From assembly GCA_002726915.1 (NCBI GenBank), contig PBSY01000007.1, positions 18,276 to 82,275 on the forward strand: a DNA stretch of 64,000 nucleotides, written 5' to 3'. Position numbers and translations under genes: made by a program. Source of the DNA: Verrucomicrobiales bacterium (GTDB taxonomy: Bacteria > Verrucomicrobiota > Verrucomicrobiia > Verrucomicrobiales > DEV007). The notes under the pieces are model-generated. The model was not told the origin of the DNA. It did not search any database and saw nothing but the letters and a program-made list of their open reading frames with translations. Below, piece after piece: positions 53,404 to 63,569 of this stretch (position 1 is its first letter; every line of letters begins with the position of its first letter).

Positions 53404-55764
53404 TTATTGAACAAAGATAAACTGTTGGGTATTGAGAAGGGCCCACACAAGCCCTTCGTAGGCTTTGTCGCCATATTTCTCGATTTCAGCGAGAGAGAGC
53501 GCCATTTCGCGCTCAGTCGGCTCACGAGTCAGCATGGCTTGAAAAATCATGCGGGTCTTCTCCTCCGGATCCCCTGCTTCATGAACTCTCCGACCGAAGA
53601 CCGCGAACTTATTGACGAGTGCTTCAACAATCGGGCCGTTGAGCAACGCTAGAGCTTGGGGAACAGAAGCTTGGTAGGAAGCATTCTCAATCACTTCACG
53701 ATCAGACTGCCCAAACTCTCGGAGAAAGTGGCCACGAGGTGCAGGTGAGGAAAGCTCTGAGGAGCGCGCCATCTTTGCGACAAGATTGGTATATGTGCGA
53801 TGTTCGGCCTGCCTTTCCGCCCTCCATGCCCTCTGCTGACTGCGATCGAGATCTTTCGGAACCTCGGGAAAATCAACCTTGGGAAGCTTGGTCATGACGA
53901 CTTGTTCGTCGACGCCTCCTTGCATAGACATTGGCGCGTCAACGCCCGCTGACATTGTCATTTCACTCATACCAAGAGCAGCCAGTAAATCTTCATCGTT
54001 GACTTTCTTGCCAAGCTCACCATAGCCAATTTCGGAAATAGCATCACGGCTCCGTCGTCGCACGGCCCCAAGTTCTCTGTTGAGCCGTTGATAAAGCTCC
54101 CCGTCTTCAGCCTCGCGGGCCTCATACATTTTTTCTCTAAGTTTTGCCTCTTTAGGAGCTATCTCAGAATACACTTTGGAAATTTCCTCTACCATCGCAA
54201 TGTAATCCTCGGGAGTGCGATCTTCGAGAGCGTTGTAGATATCTTGAACGCGTTGGAGGCTTGAAACTTGCGATTTCAGGCGGGGACGGTAAACATCGAC
54301 CTCCGGTAATGCCAGCGCGACAATTGAGTCCCAAATCTGCTCGGCGCTCATTCGGCGCAGAAGCGGCCCTTCAAAATGGTATGGCTTACCCAACACTAGT
54401 TCCTCAGAGTTCGCCCCGCGCTGGTAGGCTGCCGTATTGAAAAGCACCTCTTGATACTTCCGCATGTCATAATCAAGGTTGCGCATCATTGCTTCGAGGT
54501 AGGCGAGTAAGTCGGGATTGGAGACACTCGTTTGCTCAGTCAACTCATCGACCGGCTCAAAAACTCCGTGACCAAACACATGCTTCCAGAGACGGTTGGC
54601 GATGACTTTGGTAAAAGTCGGGTTCTTCTTGGAAGTCATCCAGTCGGCGTATCTGTTGATCACACCCGCGTCGATATTTTCGAGGTCTATACCTTCGCCG
54701 AACATGGCTCGGGGGGAGACCTGATCGTGTGGCTTGGCATCTTTGTATTGGTAGTCGTGAGGAAGCTTTAGTGCCTTGCTCCCTTCAACGTTTTGCACGT
54801 ATTGAAGGGGATTGTAGAGGTCGCTAACCACCCGACGCTGAACCCGATAATTATGATCGTAAGAAGCGTAAGCATCGATGGCTTTGTAAGCAGCGCTTTT
54901 AAACTGCTTTCCATTCATCCCCAGCTTTTGGAGGGTGCGGTCATAGTTTTTCCCTGATACGATTTTCTTCAGTTGCGTCTGATTGGTGATTATGGGGAAA
55001 TTCTCCATCTCCACCGCACTTTGAATTACTTCCTTACGCTGTTGGCGCTGGTATTCTCCTAGCGCGACCCGGTTAGGCGTGTCGTAGCGGCGCGAATCCA
55101 TCCCGTAGGAAAATGCGGCCATCTGGTAGTAATCCATCTGCGTCCACTTATCGAAGGGATGATCATGACACTGAGCACACTCAAGGCGAGTCCCAAGGAA
55201 AACCCGAACCGTGTTAGACATGTTATCGAGGGGCATGCCGCGATCGCGCACGTAGTAGCCAATCGCTCCATTTTCCCAAACTACCCCTTTAGCGGAGACG
55301 AGATCGTTCACAAACTCGTCATACGGTTTATTCTCCTTGATTGCTTGTTTGACCCACAACTGGTAAGCCGCCTCTACGGTGCGACTATTGTTTCCAAGGC
55401 CATTATTAATTCGAAGAATATCGGCCCAGAAATTGTATGCCTTGGCCATGTGTCCGTCGCTTTCAAGTAAATCAGTGATCAGCTGGCCTCGCTTGCGCTC
55501 ATAGGTAGACCCATGGAAGTTTTCTGCCTCTTCGATCGTTGGAACACGCCCGATAATATCAAGGTAAACCCGCCGAACAAACGTTTCATCGCTGATCGCT
55601 CCGTTCGGCTCAACGCCATGCTTCTCCAGACCGGCAAAAATCAGCTTGTCAATATCGTTGGCAGCTTTTCGAACGTCAAAATCGGCCGCACCAAGTGCGG
55701 TAACAAAACCAAGGCTGAGACCAATACCCAGTGAGGATGCCAGAGAAGTCAGGTGCAATTTCAT
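53404..55764 (-). CDS. DUF1549/DUF1553 domain exported protein
   Basis: 786 residues from the ATG at 55764 (signal peptide KLHLTSLASSLGIGLSLGFV, then TALGAADFD). DUF1549 comes first: DETFVRRVYLDIIGRVPTIE, and AIKENKPYDEFVNDLVSAKG. The motif RLECAQCHDHPFDKWTQMDY has a C-x2-C-H as in c-type haem sites and is conserved in the family. DUF1553 follows (FTKVIANRLWKHVFGHGVFE, LLRRMSAEQIWDSIVAL), ending TREPTEREMALSLAEIEKYG. A charged helical insert occurs at about 500-660. Usual PVC partner of DUF1501 proteins; role unknown. Confidence 0.9.
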   Translation of the reverse strand: MKLHLTSLASSLGIGLSLGFVTALGAADFDVRKAANDIDKLIFAGLEKHGVEPNGAISDETFVRRVYLDIIGRVPTIEEAENFHGSTYERKRGQLITDLLESDGHMAKAYNFWADILRINNGLGNNSRTVEAAYQLWVKQAIKENKPYDEFVNDLVSAKGVVWENGAIGYYVRDRGMPLDNMSNTVRVFLGTRLECAQCHDHPFDKWTQMDYYQMAAFSYGMDSRRYDTPNRVALGEYQRQQRKEVIQSAVEMENFPIITNQTQLKKIVSGKNYDRTLQKLGMNGKQFKSAAYKAIDAYASYDHNYRVQRRVVSDLYNPLQYVQNVEGSKALKLPHDYQYKDAKPHDQVSPRAMFGEGIDLENIDAGVINRYADWMTSKKNPTFTKVIANRLWKHVFGHGVFEPVDELTEQTSVSNPDLLAYLEAMMRNLDYDMRKYQEVLFNTAAYQRGANSEELVLGKPYHFEGPLLRRMSAEQIWDSIVALALPEVDVYRPRLKSQVSSLQRVQDIYNALEDRTPEDYIAMVEEISKVYSEIAPKEAKLREKMYEAREAEDGELYQRLNRELGAVRRRSRDAISEIGYGELGKKVNDEDLLAALGMSEMTMSAGVDAPMSMQGGVDEQVVMTKLPKVDFPEVPKDLDRSQQRAWRAERQAEHRTYTNLVAKMARSSELSSPAPRGHFLREFGQSDREVIENASYQASVPQALALLNGPIVEALVNKFAVFGRRVHEAGDPEEKTRMIFQAMLTREPTEREMALSLAEIEKYGDKAYEGLVWALLNTQQFIFVQ

Positions 55765-55962
55765 ACAGCTAGTGCTTTCAGCTTCAGTAGTATAACCCAA
55801 ATTTCAGAATTTGCCCCTTGAACCGCTGCACTGATAAGCGCCTCGAAGTTTAAGACAAACGAACTAACCTCATTGGCGCGATCGCGGCTCTAAGGTCAAA
55901 AACCATGGTGGCAGCTGCGCTCAGGCGGATCGGTTGGTTTTAGCAATAGCTCCACTTAGACT

Positions 55963-56250
55963 CTATTCCGAAGAATTGGCCCCTTCAGAGGATTCGGCGA
56001 GCTTGAGATCTTCAATTAGCTTGTCGATATAGTCGATATGCTTCAAGGGCAGGCGTCGGCGCAGATGCTTGTTCCACATTACCTCCCGAAGCACTTCCAT
56101 TTTCTCCAGAGGCAGAAGCTCGTGCCGCTCCCAGTCAGGATCGGACTTTCGTGTAGAATAGAACTCCCACCTCCCCGCATGCAAAATGGCACGGTAATAG
56201 ACCAACTCGCCATCCACGGCACGGTCGTGCCACTCATGCTTGTTTTTCAT
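55963..56250 (-). CDS. Small unrecognised protein downstream of hisC
   Basis: 95 residues from the ATG at 56250, two bases after the hisC stop; a longer frame reaching 56286 overlaps hisC. Sequence: MKNKHEWHDRAVDGELVYYR, WEFYSTRKSDPDWERHELLP, then a charged helix (KHLRRRLPLKHIDYIDKLIE). Co-transcription with purT and hisC is likely. No family recognised; similar short proteins are seen in Opitutae relatives, but I cannot name one. Confidence 0.65.
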   Translation of the reverse strand: MKNKHEWHDRAVDGELVYYRAILHAGRWEFYSTRKSDPDWERHELLPLEKMEVLREVMWNKHLRRRLPLKHIDYIDKLIEDLKLAESSEGANSSE

Positions 56251-56252
56251 TG

Positions 56253-57347
56253 TTAGCTGAGAACCTGCTTGAGAGTCGCAATGCAACGCTCATTCTGCTC
56301 CATCGTCCCTACTGAGATTCTGACCCACTCGGGTAGCTTGTAGCCACGCATCGCCCGAATAATAACTCCCTGCTTCAACATGAGATCAAAAACAGCATCG
56401 CCGTCGCCAACCTTCACAAGCACGAAATTAGCAACGCTAGGAACATACTCGAGACCCATCTCCTTGAACGCACCTTGCAAATACTCTAATCCCTCGTCAT
56501 TCAGGTCACAAGTACGCTGCTGGTGTTCGATATCGAGTAACCCGGCAATAGCGCCTGCCTGAGCAATCGCGTTGGTGTTAAACGGTTGGCGACATTTCTG
56601 CAAAACACTGGCTATTTCGGGTGTTGTCAGACCATACCCAATTCGCAGCCCGGCCAAGCCTTGAATCTTTGAAAAGGTCCTCATTATCACAACGTTTCGG
56701 CCTTCACTCACATATCTAAGCGTGTCCGGTGGCTCGTGCAGAAATTCGTAGTAGGCCTCGTCAAAAATAACCATAACATGATCCGGCACCTGATCCATGA
56801 AACGCTCAATCCCATCCTGCCCGACCATAGTGCCGGTGGGGTTATTAGGGTTCGCGATAAAGACTTTTTTGGTTTTCGGGGTAATGGCCGCCGCCATGGC
56901 ATCGAGATCGTGAACAAAGTCCGGGTCCGGCACCTCGATGGTTTCAGCCCCGAACAAAGTCGCCATCAGCTTGTAGACAACAAAGGCGTGCTCCGCGGCG
57001 ACCACGTTGTCTCCAGGATTCAAAAATCCATGGCCAATCAACTCAATAATTTCATTCGATCCATTCCCCAGAACAACGTTCTCACGCTGGAGCCCGACCT
57101 TTTCGGCAATTGCTGTTCGCAACTTGTAGCCACCTCCGTCAGGATAAATATTAACCCCCTCCGCAGCTTCTTTCATTGCCTCAACCGCTTTCGGTGAGGG
57201 CCCCAGAGGGTTCTCGTTCGAAGCGACCTTGATGATAGCTTCAGGATCCAACCCGAGCTCCCGAGCCGTCTCTTCGATCGGCTTGCCGGGATCGTATGCG
57301 ACTAACCCGTCGAGCCATGGGTGTGCCTGCTTGATGATACTGGACAT
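56253..57347 (-). CDS. hisC: Histidinol-phosphate aminotransferase
   Basis: PLP enzyme of histidine synthesis (imidazole acetol phosphate to histidinol phosphate). 364 residues, fold type I: ASNENPLGPSPKAVEAMKEA, YPDGGGYKLRTAIAEKVGLQ, FIANPNNPTGTMVGQDGIER, VIFDEAYYEFLHEP and the PLP Lys in TFSKIQGLAGLRIGYGL. Similar enzymes also act on aromatic amino acids. It follows purT by 21 bases and precedes a small protein by two bases; no other his gene is nearby. Confidence 0.93.
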   Translation of the reverse strand: MSSIIKQAHPWLDGLVAYDPGKPIEETARELGLDPEAIIKVASNENPLGPSPKAVEAMKEAAEGVNIYPDGGGYKLRTAIAEKVGLQRENVVLGNGSNEIIELIGHGFLNPGDNVVAAEHAFVVYKLMATLFGAETIEVPDPDFVHDLDAMAAAITPKTKKVFIANPNNPTGTMVGQDGIERFMDQVPDHVMVIFDEAYYEFLHEPPDTLRYVSEGRNVVIMRTFSKIQGLAGLRIGYGLTTPEIASVLQKCRQPFNTNAIAQAGAIAGLLDIEHQQRTCDLNDEGLEYLQGAFKEMGLEYVPSVANFVLVKVGDGDAVFDLMLKQGVIIRAMRGYKLPEWVRISVGTMEQNERCIATLKQVLS

Positions 57348-57368
57348 AATTTTGCTGAGAAATAGAGA

Positions 57369-58553
57369 TTACAGAGTGACGTCAATTGCGGCACTGGCAT
57401 TGCGAGCTTTTTCTCGAGCCTCATCGATAGAATTCCCGCGAGCCACCACAACCCCCATGCGTCGTTTTCCGGACACCTGGGGTTTTCCGAAGAGACGAAG
57501 CTGCGTGTCCGGATCGGTCAACGCTCGCTCAAGATTACTGTAACTGACACAAAGAGACTCTCCTTCGACCAACAATACCGCCGAAGCAGAAGGACCGTGC
57601 TGCTGAATATTCGGAATCGGCAGACCCAGAATCGCCCGCGCGTGGAGGGCGAATTGGGATAAGTCCTGAGCGATCATCGTTACCATGCCGGTGTCATGTG
57701 GCCGTGGCGAAATTTCTGAGAAAATCACCTCATCCCCCTTTACGAACAGCTCCACTCCAAAGATGCCGCGCCCACCAAGGTTATCCGTTACCGCCTTCGC
57801 ATATCGTTGCGCTTCCGCCTTCGCCGCATCATTCATGGGCTGAGGCTGCCAACTTTCGCGATAATCGCCATCGACCTGGATATGGCCAATTGGCTCGCAG
57901 AAAGAGGTGCCTCCAGCGTGGCGGACAGTCAACTGGGTGATTTCGTAGTCGAAATCGACAAAGCCTTCGACGATCACCTTCCCCTTGCCAGCCCGACCGC
58001 CGTCTTGGGCATATTGCCAAGCCGGCTTAATTTCTTCATCGTTCCTAACGGTGCTCTGCCCTTTACCGGAGGAACTCATGATTGGTTTCACGACCAATGG
58101 CAGACCTATTTCTTTTACGGCAGCAAGATACTCCTCCTCGCTGGAAGCGAACTGATAAGGTGAGGTTTTTAAACCCAGTTCTTCTGCAGCAAGCCGCCGA
58201 ATCCCTTCGCGATTCATCGTTAATTGGGTTGCTCTCGGCGTCGGGATAATCGTCGTCAACCCCTCCCTTTGAAGCTCTGCCAACGTATCGGTGGCGATTG
58301 CTTCCACCTCTGGGACTACGAGATGGGGCCTCTCTTTTTCAATCACGGCCCTAAGCGCCTCACCATCGAGCATGGAAACGCAATGTGAACGATCCGCCAC
58401 CTGCATTGCTGGGGCATTTTCGTAGGCGTCGACAGCGATCACCTCAACGCCGTAGCGCTGGAGCTCAATCACCACTTCTTTACCAAGTTCGCCAGACCCG
58501 CAGAGCATAACGCGGGTGGCTTCTGAAGTGAACGGGGTTCCAATGCTTGCCAT
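57369..58553 (-). CDS. purT: Formate-dependent phosphoribosylglycinamide formyltransferase
   Basis: ATP-grasp enzyme of purine synthesis that formylates GAR with formate and ATP, an alternative to the folate enzyme PurN. About 394 residues from the ATG at 58553 ([20 protein letters not shown]), which matches the E. coli length of 392; the open frame upstream runs into the divergent gene. Motifs: [59 protein letters not shown] and [20 protein letters not shown]. First gene of purT-hisC-small protein. Confidence 0.95.
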   Translation of the reverse strand: MASIGTPFTSEATRVMLCGSGELGKEVVIELQRYGVEVIAVDAYENAPAMQVADRSHCVSMLDGEALRAVIEKERPHLVVPEVEAIATDTLAELQREGLTTIIPTPRATQLTMNREGIRRLAAEELGLKTSPYQFASSEEEYLAAVKEIGLPLVVKPIMSSSGKGQSTVRNDEEIKPAWQYAQDGGRAGKGKVIVEGFVDFDYEITQLTVRHAGGTSFCEPIGHIQVDGDYRESWQPQPMNDAAKAEAQRYAKAVTDNLGGRGIFGVELFVKGDEVIFSEISPRPHDTGMVTMIAQDLSQFALHARAILGLPIPNIQQHGPSASAVLLVEGESLCVSYSNLERALTDPDTQLRLFGKPQVSGKRRMGVVVARGNSIDEAREKARNASAAIDVTL

Positions 58554-58615
58554 GGGGTTCACCTTAGAGATAAATTGAATTTTCCAAAGGAAAAATCCTC
58601 CTCTTTCGCCCTTCC

Positions 58616-60352
58616 ATGTCGACTTTCTCACAGTGGCTACTGCTATTTAAGCTTCACACGAAAATCTTCTTCAGAAAAGCGACCATTGTCGCTCGTCATT
58701 CACGCCTCATGACAGGGACGATTATCGCTTTTCTGATAGCTTACGTGATCGCATCTTTCTGGCTCTTCAGCCAAGGCTTGGACTATGTCAGTACACTTCC
58801 CGCCGCGGGATCCCTGCTCAGCGACCGACTTATCAGCGTGATGTTTTTCTGCTTCATGCTGATGCTGATTTTTTCCGTTTCCATCACCAGCTATATCTCA
58901 CTCTACCGAAATCGCGACACCACCTGGCTACTGAATCTACCCGTCTCCCACCGAGCTATCTTTCTCTGGAAAAGTTTCGAAGCGGCCATGTTTTCGAGCT
59001 GGGGGCTGCTTTTTATTCTTGCTCCACTGCTTGTCGCCTTTGCACAAAATCGCGAGGTCAGCCCCCTTTTTTACGTTCAGGCGCTTTCACTTCTGCTTCC
59101 TTTTTTGATGCTCGCCAGCTCGACTGGAAGCCTTCTCATGGTTCTCTCGGTGCGATGGCTGAATATGCGGCAGCTTCAGATTACCCTGGGGATCATCATC
59201 ATAATTCTCATCGGATCTGCAACCTTTACTGCAATCGAGGGCCAGAAAGCCGCCGATGAAACCGGGCTCAGTGCAGCGCTGACCTTTCAGCGAGTGCTCC
59301 AGCACACCAATATCTCGGTCAATCGATCCATGCCAAGCACTTGGTTGGCAGCCTCGCTCATCGACTGGACCCGGCCCTACCGTCATTCCACTAACCTGCT
59401 CTACCCCGCGCTGTTGATCAGCAATTGCCTTATGGCAGGGCTCGCGCTTTTCTGGGCTGGTAACACCGTTTTTTACAAATCCTGGAATCGGTCCCTGCAG
59501 CAGGCGGCTTTAGCAGCCGATCGACGGCAGTCTAAGAGCGATAGCCTAGGCAAACCCGAGAGGCTCAAAACAGGCTCACCGCTATCCCGAATCATTGGTC
59601 GGCCCTTGGCCGCTATTTCGAGAAAAGACTATCTTACCTTTTTCCGCGAACCGGCTCAATGGATTCAATTCTCGGTCGTTTTTGGGCTTCTCGCGATCTA
59701 TGCTAGCGGCCTTCGTCAGATGAACCGGGACATCAGCGAACCGAGAGATCTTTACATTGTTGCGTTTCTCAACCTTGCTGTGTGTGCGCTCGCGCTCTCC
59801 ACACTGACGACTCGTTTCGTTTTTCCACAATTCAGCCTTGAAGGACGGAAACTGTGGATACTCGCCATGTCACCGTTGAGACTCCCGACAATCGTGACTC
59901 AAAAATTCCTCACTAGCACCTTGTTCAGCGGCGCAGCAGTAATCCTCATTCTCCTCATCGGCGGCTACAATCTCCAACTTGGCGTGAAAGAATCAGTCTT
60001 TTTTGCAACCGCCATCACCCTGCTTGCAATCGGGCTGAACGGCCTTGCTGTTGGGCTTGGTGTGCTTTTTCCCAATCTTGAAGAGTCGAACGCCGCCAAG
60101 ATTGTTAGTGGATTTGGAGGCACGCTGTGCCTCGTTGGGAGCTTCATCTTTATTCTTTGCTTCATGATGCTCCTTGCATACACGCGACTGAGCATATTCA
60201 CCGAAAATGAGGTTAATCCTCACTGGATTGATACGCCGAGAGGCCTCATTGGAACCCTCACTACCCTGATTCTAACATTCATAGTAACCGCGACACCTCT
60301 AATTTTTTCGAAAAAAAAGCTAAAAAGACTGGAAATACTAAGCAATTTATAA
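58616..60352 (+). CDS. Large membrane protein, ABC-2-type permease-like
   Basis: 578 residues with about 12 predicted membrane segments, such as [40 protein letters not shown] and [14 protein letters not shown], with long loops. Segments [20 protein letters not shown] and [20 protein letters not shown] are like those of putative ABC exporter permeases (PF16949-type, 'ABC-2 exporter'). No ATPase gene is adjacent; the partner may be elsewhere. It is divergent from purT: the starts are 63 bases apart. Confidence 0.65.
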   Translation: MSTFSQWLLLFKLHTKIFFRKATIVARHSRLMTGTIIAFLIAYVIASFWLFSQGLDYVSTLPAAGSLLSDRLISVMFFCFMLMLIFSVSITSYISLYRNRDTTWLLNLPVSHRAIFLWKSFEAAMFSSWGLLFILAPLLVAFAQNREVSPLFYVQALSLLLPFLMLASSTGSLLMVLSVRWLNMRQLQITLGIIIIILIGSATFTAIEGQKAADETGLSAALTFQRVLQHTNISVNRSMPSTWLAASLIDWTRPYRHSTNLLYPALLISNCLMAGLALFWAGNTVFYKSWNRSLQQAALAADRRQSKSDSLGKPERLKTGSPLSRIIGRPLAAISRKDYLTFFREPAQWIQFSVVFGLLAIYASGLRQMNRDISEPRDLYIVAFLNLAVCALALSTLTTRFVFPQFSLEGRKLWILAMSPLRLPTIVTQKFLTSTLFSGAAVILILLIGGYNLQLGVKESVFFATAITLLAIGLNGLAVGLGVLFPNLEESNAAKIVSGFGGTLCLVGSFIFILCFMMLLAYTRLSIFTENEVNPHWIDTPRGLIGTLTTLILTFIVTATPLIFSKKKLKRLEILSNL

Positions 60353-60392
60353 TATTAATGGAAGTTAAGTAATTAAACCCACACTTCCTGTC

Positions 60393-61058
60393 ATGTCTGT
60401 TGCAGCTGAAATCCAACCCATGTTCTTCGATGAAGAGGGCGGAAACGACCTCGACATCCAATTTGATCCCCAGCAGTTTGAGGCGGTCACGCCTTACTCA
60501 GATGATCTAAACGATGAGTATCAGCAGGCCCAAGACCAACTTCGGCAGCTCCGCCAGCAAGAAGAACAAATCAAACGTCAGGCAGCTGAACTGGAGGAGC
60601 TCACAAAAAGGGAAGAGCAATTTAAAGAGGGCCGCGTTGATGTCACCGAAGACATTACACGTTACCTGTCCGTTCTCGATCGTGAGTCCACTGAGGCTCA
60701 GCGCGTCGCCGAGGAATGTGCCGCTTCCTACGAACGCCTAGAGGGGCACCTTTCTAATATTAACGCGCTCCATCCCGAAAGCTGGAGCCGCGCTGACCGA
60801 AAAACTGAGCTGGCGAGCGCCCTCAGCTGCATTGAGGCCGCTGAAGATGAGATTGATAATCTCATGCCTCTGGTGAACAGCCTTGGAGTCAAGAAGTCAA
60901 GCAGCGGCGGCATTCTTAAGATGGGTTCGCCTTCAATGCGACTGAATTCGCCCACACAACAGGGAAACTTTCTCTATTGGCTCCGCAGCGGCTTTGCCTT
61001 TTCCCTGCCACTTGTCGCTTTCGCCGCGATCGCCCTAATTATTGTCTTTCTGCTCTAA
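60393..61058 (+). CDS. Coiled-coil protein with C-terminal membrane anchor
   Basis: 221 residues. An acidic head (FFDEEGGNDLDIQFDPQQFE), a coiled coil rich in Gln, Glu and Lys (about residues 45-85: AQDQLRQLRQQEEQIKRQAA), then a helical domain with a second coiled region (RESTEAQRVAEECAASYERL), and a single C-terminal hydrophobic segment (GFAFSLPLVAFAAIALIIVF). This suggests a tail-anchored inner-membrane protein with a cytoplasmic body. No known family. 40 bases after the permease-like gene, so probably co-transcribed. Confidence 0.7.
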   Translation: MSVAAEIQPMFFDEEGGNDLDIQFDPQQFEAVTPYSDDLNDEYQQAQDQLRQLRQQEEQIKRQAAELEELTKREEQFKEGRVDVTEDITRYLSVLDRESTEAQRVAEECAASYERLEGHLSNINALHPESWSRADRKTELASALSCIEAAEDEIDNLMPLVNSLGVKKSSSGGILKMGSPSMRLNSPTQQGNFLYWLRSGFAFSLPLVAFAAIALIIVFLL

Positions 61059-61136
61059 TAGAGCGCGATGCTTTGGCTGGTTCGTTCCACTAAAGGCTCT
61101 CTCACCCCACGGATGCAGCCACCTCTTTTTTAGCCC

Positions 61137-61532
61137 ATGAGTATTTTCCCAAGGTCCCCCAAAAATCGCAAGCGAAGCCGCCTCTCTTCGCGAAAAGATT
61201 CCTCGTGGATTGACGATGCCCAGGAGTTGACTCGCCCAAAACGTGGCAAATCCTGCCCGCGCGAGACTCAGCACAAGTTGCACGCACAGATCGGAGCTAT
61301 TGAGTCTTTACTAGCCAAGCATCATGCCACTGAAGCTCAGCGTGAATTGATGAAGAAGCAGAACATCCTCCCTCCTCCGGATCGTTCCGCCCATAAACGC
61401 GCCAAACGAGTGTTGACTCACGCAGCAAGACGTCGTTACCACGCTGAGCGCAGCATTGCAGGCATGCGCTTCCTTTTCCTTTTCTGCCTAGCCTGCGGAA
61501 TCGGATGGTGGTTGATCTTCTCGGGGATCTAA
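61137..61532 (+). CDS. Small basic protein with C-terminal membrane anchor
   Basis: 131 residues. The N-terminal half is strongly basic (SPKNRKRSRLSSRKDSSWID), the middle helical (HAQIGAIESLLAKHHATEAQ), and the end hydrophobic (GMRFLFLFCLACGIGWWLIF). Like its neighbour it would be tail-anchored. Unrecognised. Gene order and the shared anchoring suggest that both act at the same membrane, perhaps with the permease-like protein, by inference only. Confidence 0.6.
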   Translation: MSIFPRSPKNRKRSRLSSRKDSSWIDDAQELTRPKRGKSCPRETQHKLHAQIGAIESLLAKHHATEAQRELMKKQNILPPPDRSAHKRAKRVLTHAARRRYHAERSIAGMRFLFLFCLACGIGWWLIFSGI

Positions 61533-61570
61533 ACCAACCCCACCGCTTGATCGGATGTTCGGTTTGCCGC

Positions 61571-63316
61571 CTATTCGGCGCCCTCTGGTTTTTCAACTAT
61601 TCCGTTCTTTACTTCCTGCTCCCGGCACCATCCCTTGATTTCAAGGTCGTTAAAGATTTTACCCATAACCCGACGAAGCAGGCCTTTTAGATTTGCATCT
61701 TCGAGCTCAGCAAGGCTGCGGACCGCTGTCTCTTTGTAAGTCTCAAGGAGCAAGAGGCACTTGTTATCAGCTTCCACCTCCTGAGCCAAGCGGCGGATCT
61801 TATGGATCGAGACATCTTGCAGATCTTCGTGGCTCCAAAGCGACTCCAAGAGGTTTTTATCGTCTCCACGTGCCCGCTCACGAGCTACGGCCAGCAATAC
61901 ACTGGGACGCATCTTATCCAGTTCATTGTCGCCAGCATCCTCACCCAAATCATCCATATCGTCCTGAATCTGATAGGCGATTCCCATGTTCTCAGAAAAT
62001 TTCTCAAGTACCTCGGAGACCTCATCGAGGCGTCCTGCATAGCTGGCACCAAGTTTTAGGGCGACCTCGAAAGCAGGAGCAGTCTTCTGACGGAAAATCT
62101 CTAGCACTTGCTTGGATTTGAGCGGCTTAGGGTCGCGAGCCCAGACAAGTTCTGCCCCCTGCCCTCGACAGAGCTCACGTTGTCCCATAGAGGCAGCCAT
62201 CAACATCTCTCCCTTCTGTGCATCAGAGATGCTACTCTCCGCGATCATTCGGTAACCTTCGCCGATCAAAAGATCACCAGCGTTCAATGCAACCGGAATA
62301 CCATGCTCGACATGAAGCGTTGGTTGGTCATAACGGCCATGATCTTCATCTTCAATGTCGTCGTGTATCAGTGAAGCCTTATGGAAAAGTTCAGAAGCAA
62401 ATACGATCTTTTTAATATCATCAGGAATTGGCTCACCCCGGTCTTCGCGAAGCGCCTGGTAAGCAGCCACGGTTAGATAGGGACGCCACCGCTTGCCGTC
62501 TCGCGCAAGCCATTCGCGGGCAATCCGCTCTTGGGCGCCTTCTGCCGGCCCCATAATCTCCTCAATCGCTTCAACGCTAAACCAGCTCATTACCTCTTCG
62601 TGGAGAGCATTCAGGTCGAGTCGACGCGTCTTGTCTTCGCTGGTTAGGTGAATGTATTCCCACACCCAATCGTTATCGACCGTAGTGTTGATGCAGTCAT
62701 CCTGCAGAAGGGGCACGGCGATAGATGGGATTGCTGCCGCCTCAACATAAGGAAAGGTGCGCTCTAAAACCGGAAGGCATGAGATCCCTACAATGGCTTC
62801 GATCTGCCCTGTTTGGATCAGGGACATCACAATCGCCGACCCTTCGGCTACAAGGACAGCGTAGCCGAGGCGCTCCGCCTCATTTTGGAAATCTTCGATT
62901 GTGCAGAGACCGCATTGCTTACAAAGCAGCCCAAATTCGTCGAACGGTGCGGGACACTTATCCTCCACTCGGAGACATTTAGGCATGAGTAGGAGACGCC
63001 GCTCAAACGGAATCTCAGCGAGTGTTTCCCTCCACATCTCGTTATTGAGGCACACGGCCGTGTAGTGAAGGTAGGTCTTCTCACCCTCTCTACCCATTCG
63101 CTTGAGGATTTCCTTCGCATGTTCCTCCAACTCATCCAGTGGCATAGGAGGAACGGGATTGTCCTTCTCCACATACTTTTTGATGTTCTCGAGAAAGTAA
63201 TCCCTCTCTATCTTGGTCTGCGGAATATTTTTCTTCGGAGGCCGAAAACGGGTCGTCGTAATCGGAACAGGCTTGGGGACCTTGATGGCCTTAATCGTAT
63301 CAACTGGGGAAGACAT
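61571..63316 (-). CDS. DUF116--polyprenyl diphosphate synthase fusion
   Basis: 581 residues from the ATG at 63316. The first about 240 residues match DUF116: LLLMPKCLRVEDKCPAPFDE, LLCKQCGLCTIEDFQNEAER and VMSLIQTGQIEAIVGISCLP, with several Cys. The rest is a trans-prenyltransferase: RWRPYLTVAAYQALRED, first Asp-rich motif SLIHDDIEDEDHG, GDLLIGEGYRMIAE and second Asp-rich motif IAYQIQDDMDDLGED. It should condense IPP units into a polyprenyl diphosphate. The small Ala five residues before the first motif suggests a chain beyond C20 (inference). Possible uses are quinone or carrier lipids. The DUF116 role is unknown. Confidence 0.88.
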   Translation of the reverse strand: MSSPVDTIKAIKVPKPVPITTTRFRPPKKNIPQTKIERDYFLENIKKYVEKDNPVPPMPLDELEEHAKEILKRMGREGEKTYLHYTAVCLNNEMWRETLAEIPFERRLLLMPKCLRVEDKCPAPFDEFGLLCKQCGLCTIEDFQNEAERLGYAVLVAEGSAIVMSLIQTGQIEAIVGISCLPVLERTFPYVEAAAIPSIAVPLLQDDCINTTVDNDWVWEYIHLTSEDKTRRLDLNALHEEVMSWFSVEAIEEIMGPAEGAQERIAREWLARDGKRWRPYLTVAAYQALREDRGEPIPDDIKKIVFASELFHKASLIHDDIEDEDHGRYDQPTLHVEHGIPVALNAGDLLIGEGYRMIAESSISDAQKGEMLMAASMGQRELCRGQGAELVWARDPKPLKSKQVLEIFRQKTAPAFEVALKLGASYAGRLDEVSEVLEKFSENMGIAYQIQDDMDDLGEDAGDNELDKMRPSVLLAVARERARGDDKNLLESLWSHEDLQDVSIHKIRRLAQEVEADNKCLLLLETYKETAVRSLAELEDANLKGLLRRVMGKIFNDLEIKGWCREQEVKNGIVEKPEGAE

Positions 63317-63503
63317 GTGAGGTTGGGAGGTCCGTATCAAAACAGTATTCAGTCGCACGCCCTGCAGCGCTAGGCTTGTCAGTCCAACAACACTCCGAGA
63401 GTGTCATTGGATTCACAACATTGTAACCCTCTAGAGCGTCTTGCAAATCACAATCGATTCAAGGAAAAGCGATTGCGTGATCAGGGGGCGTTTTGCCGGC
63501 ACT

Positions 63504-63522
63504 TTGCCATCACACATGGCAA
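63504..63522. terminator. Perfect 7-bp hairpin downstream of sdhB-like gene
   Basis: TTGCCAT (63504-63510) and ATGGCAA (63516-63522) form a stem around CACAC, about 50 bases beyond the SdhB-like stop. No T-run follows in the minus direction, so it may not terminate on its own. It also lies upstream of the fusion gene. Confidence 0.35.
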
Positions 63523-63569
63523 TTTCTGCCTGATTACTACAGCTCTAACGCTTTCTCACCTTCGACACA

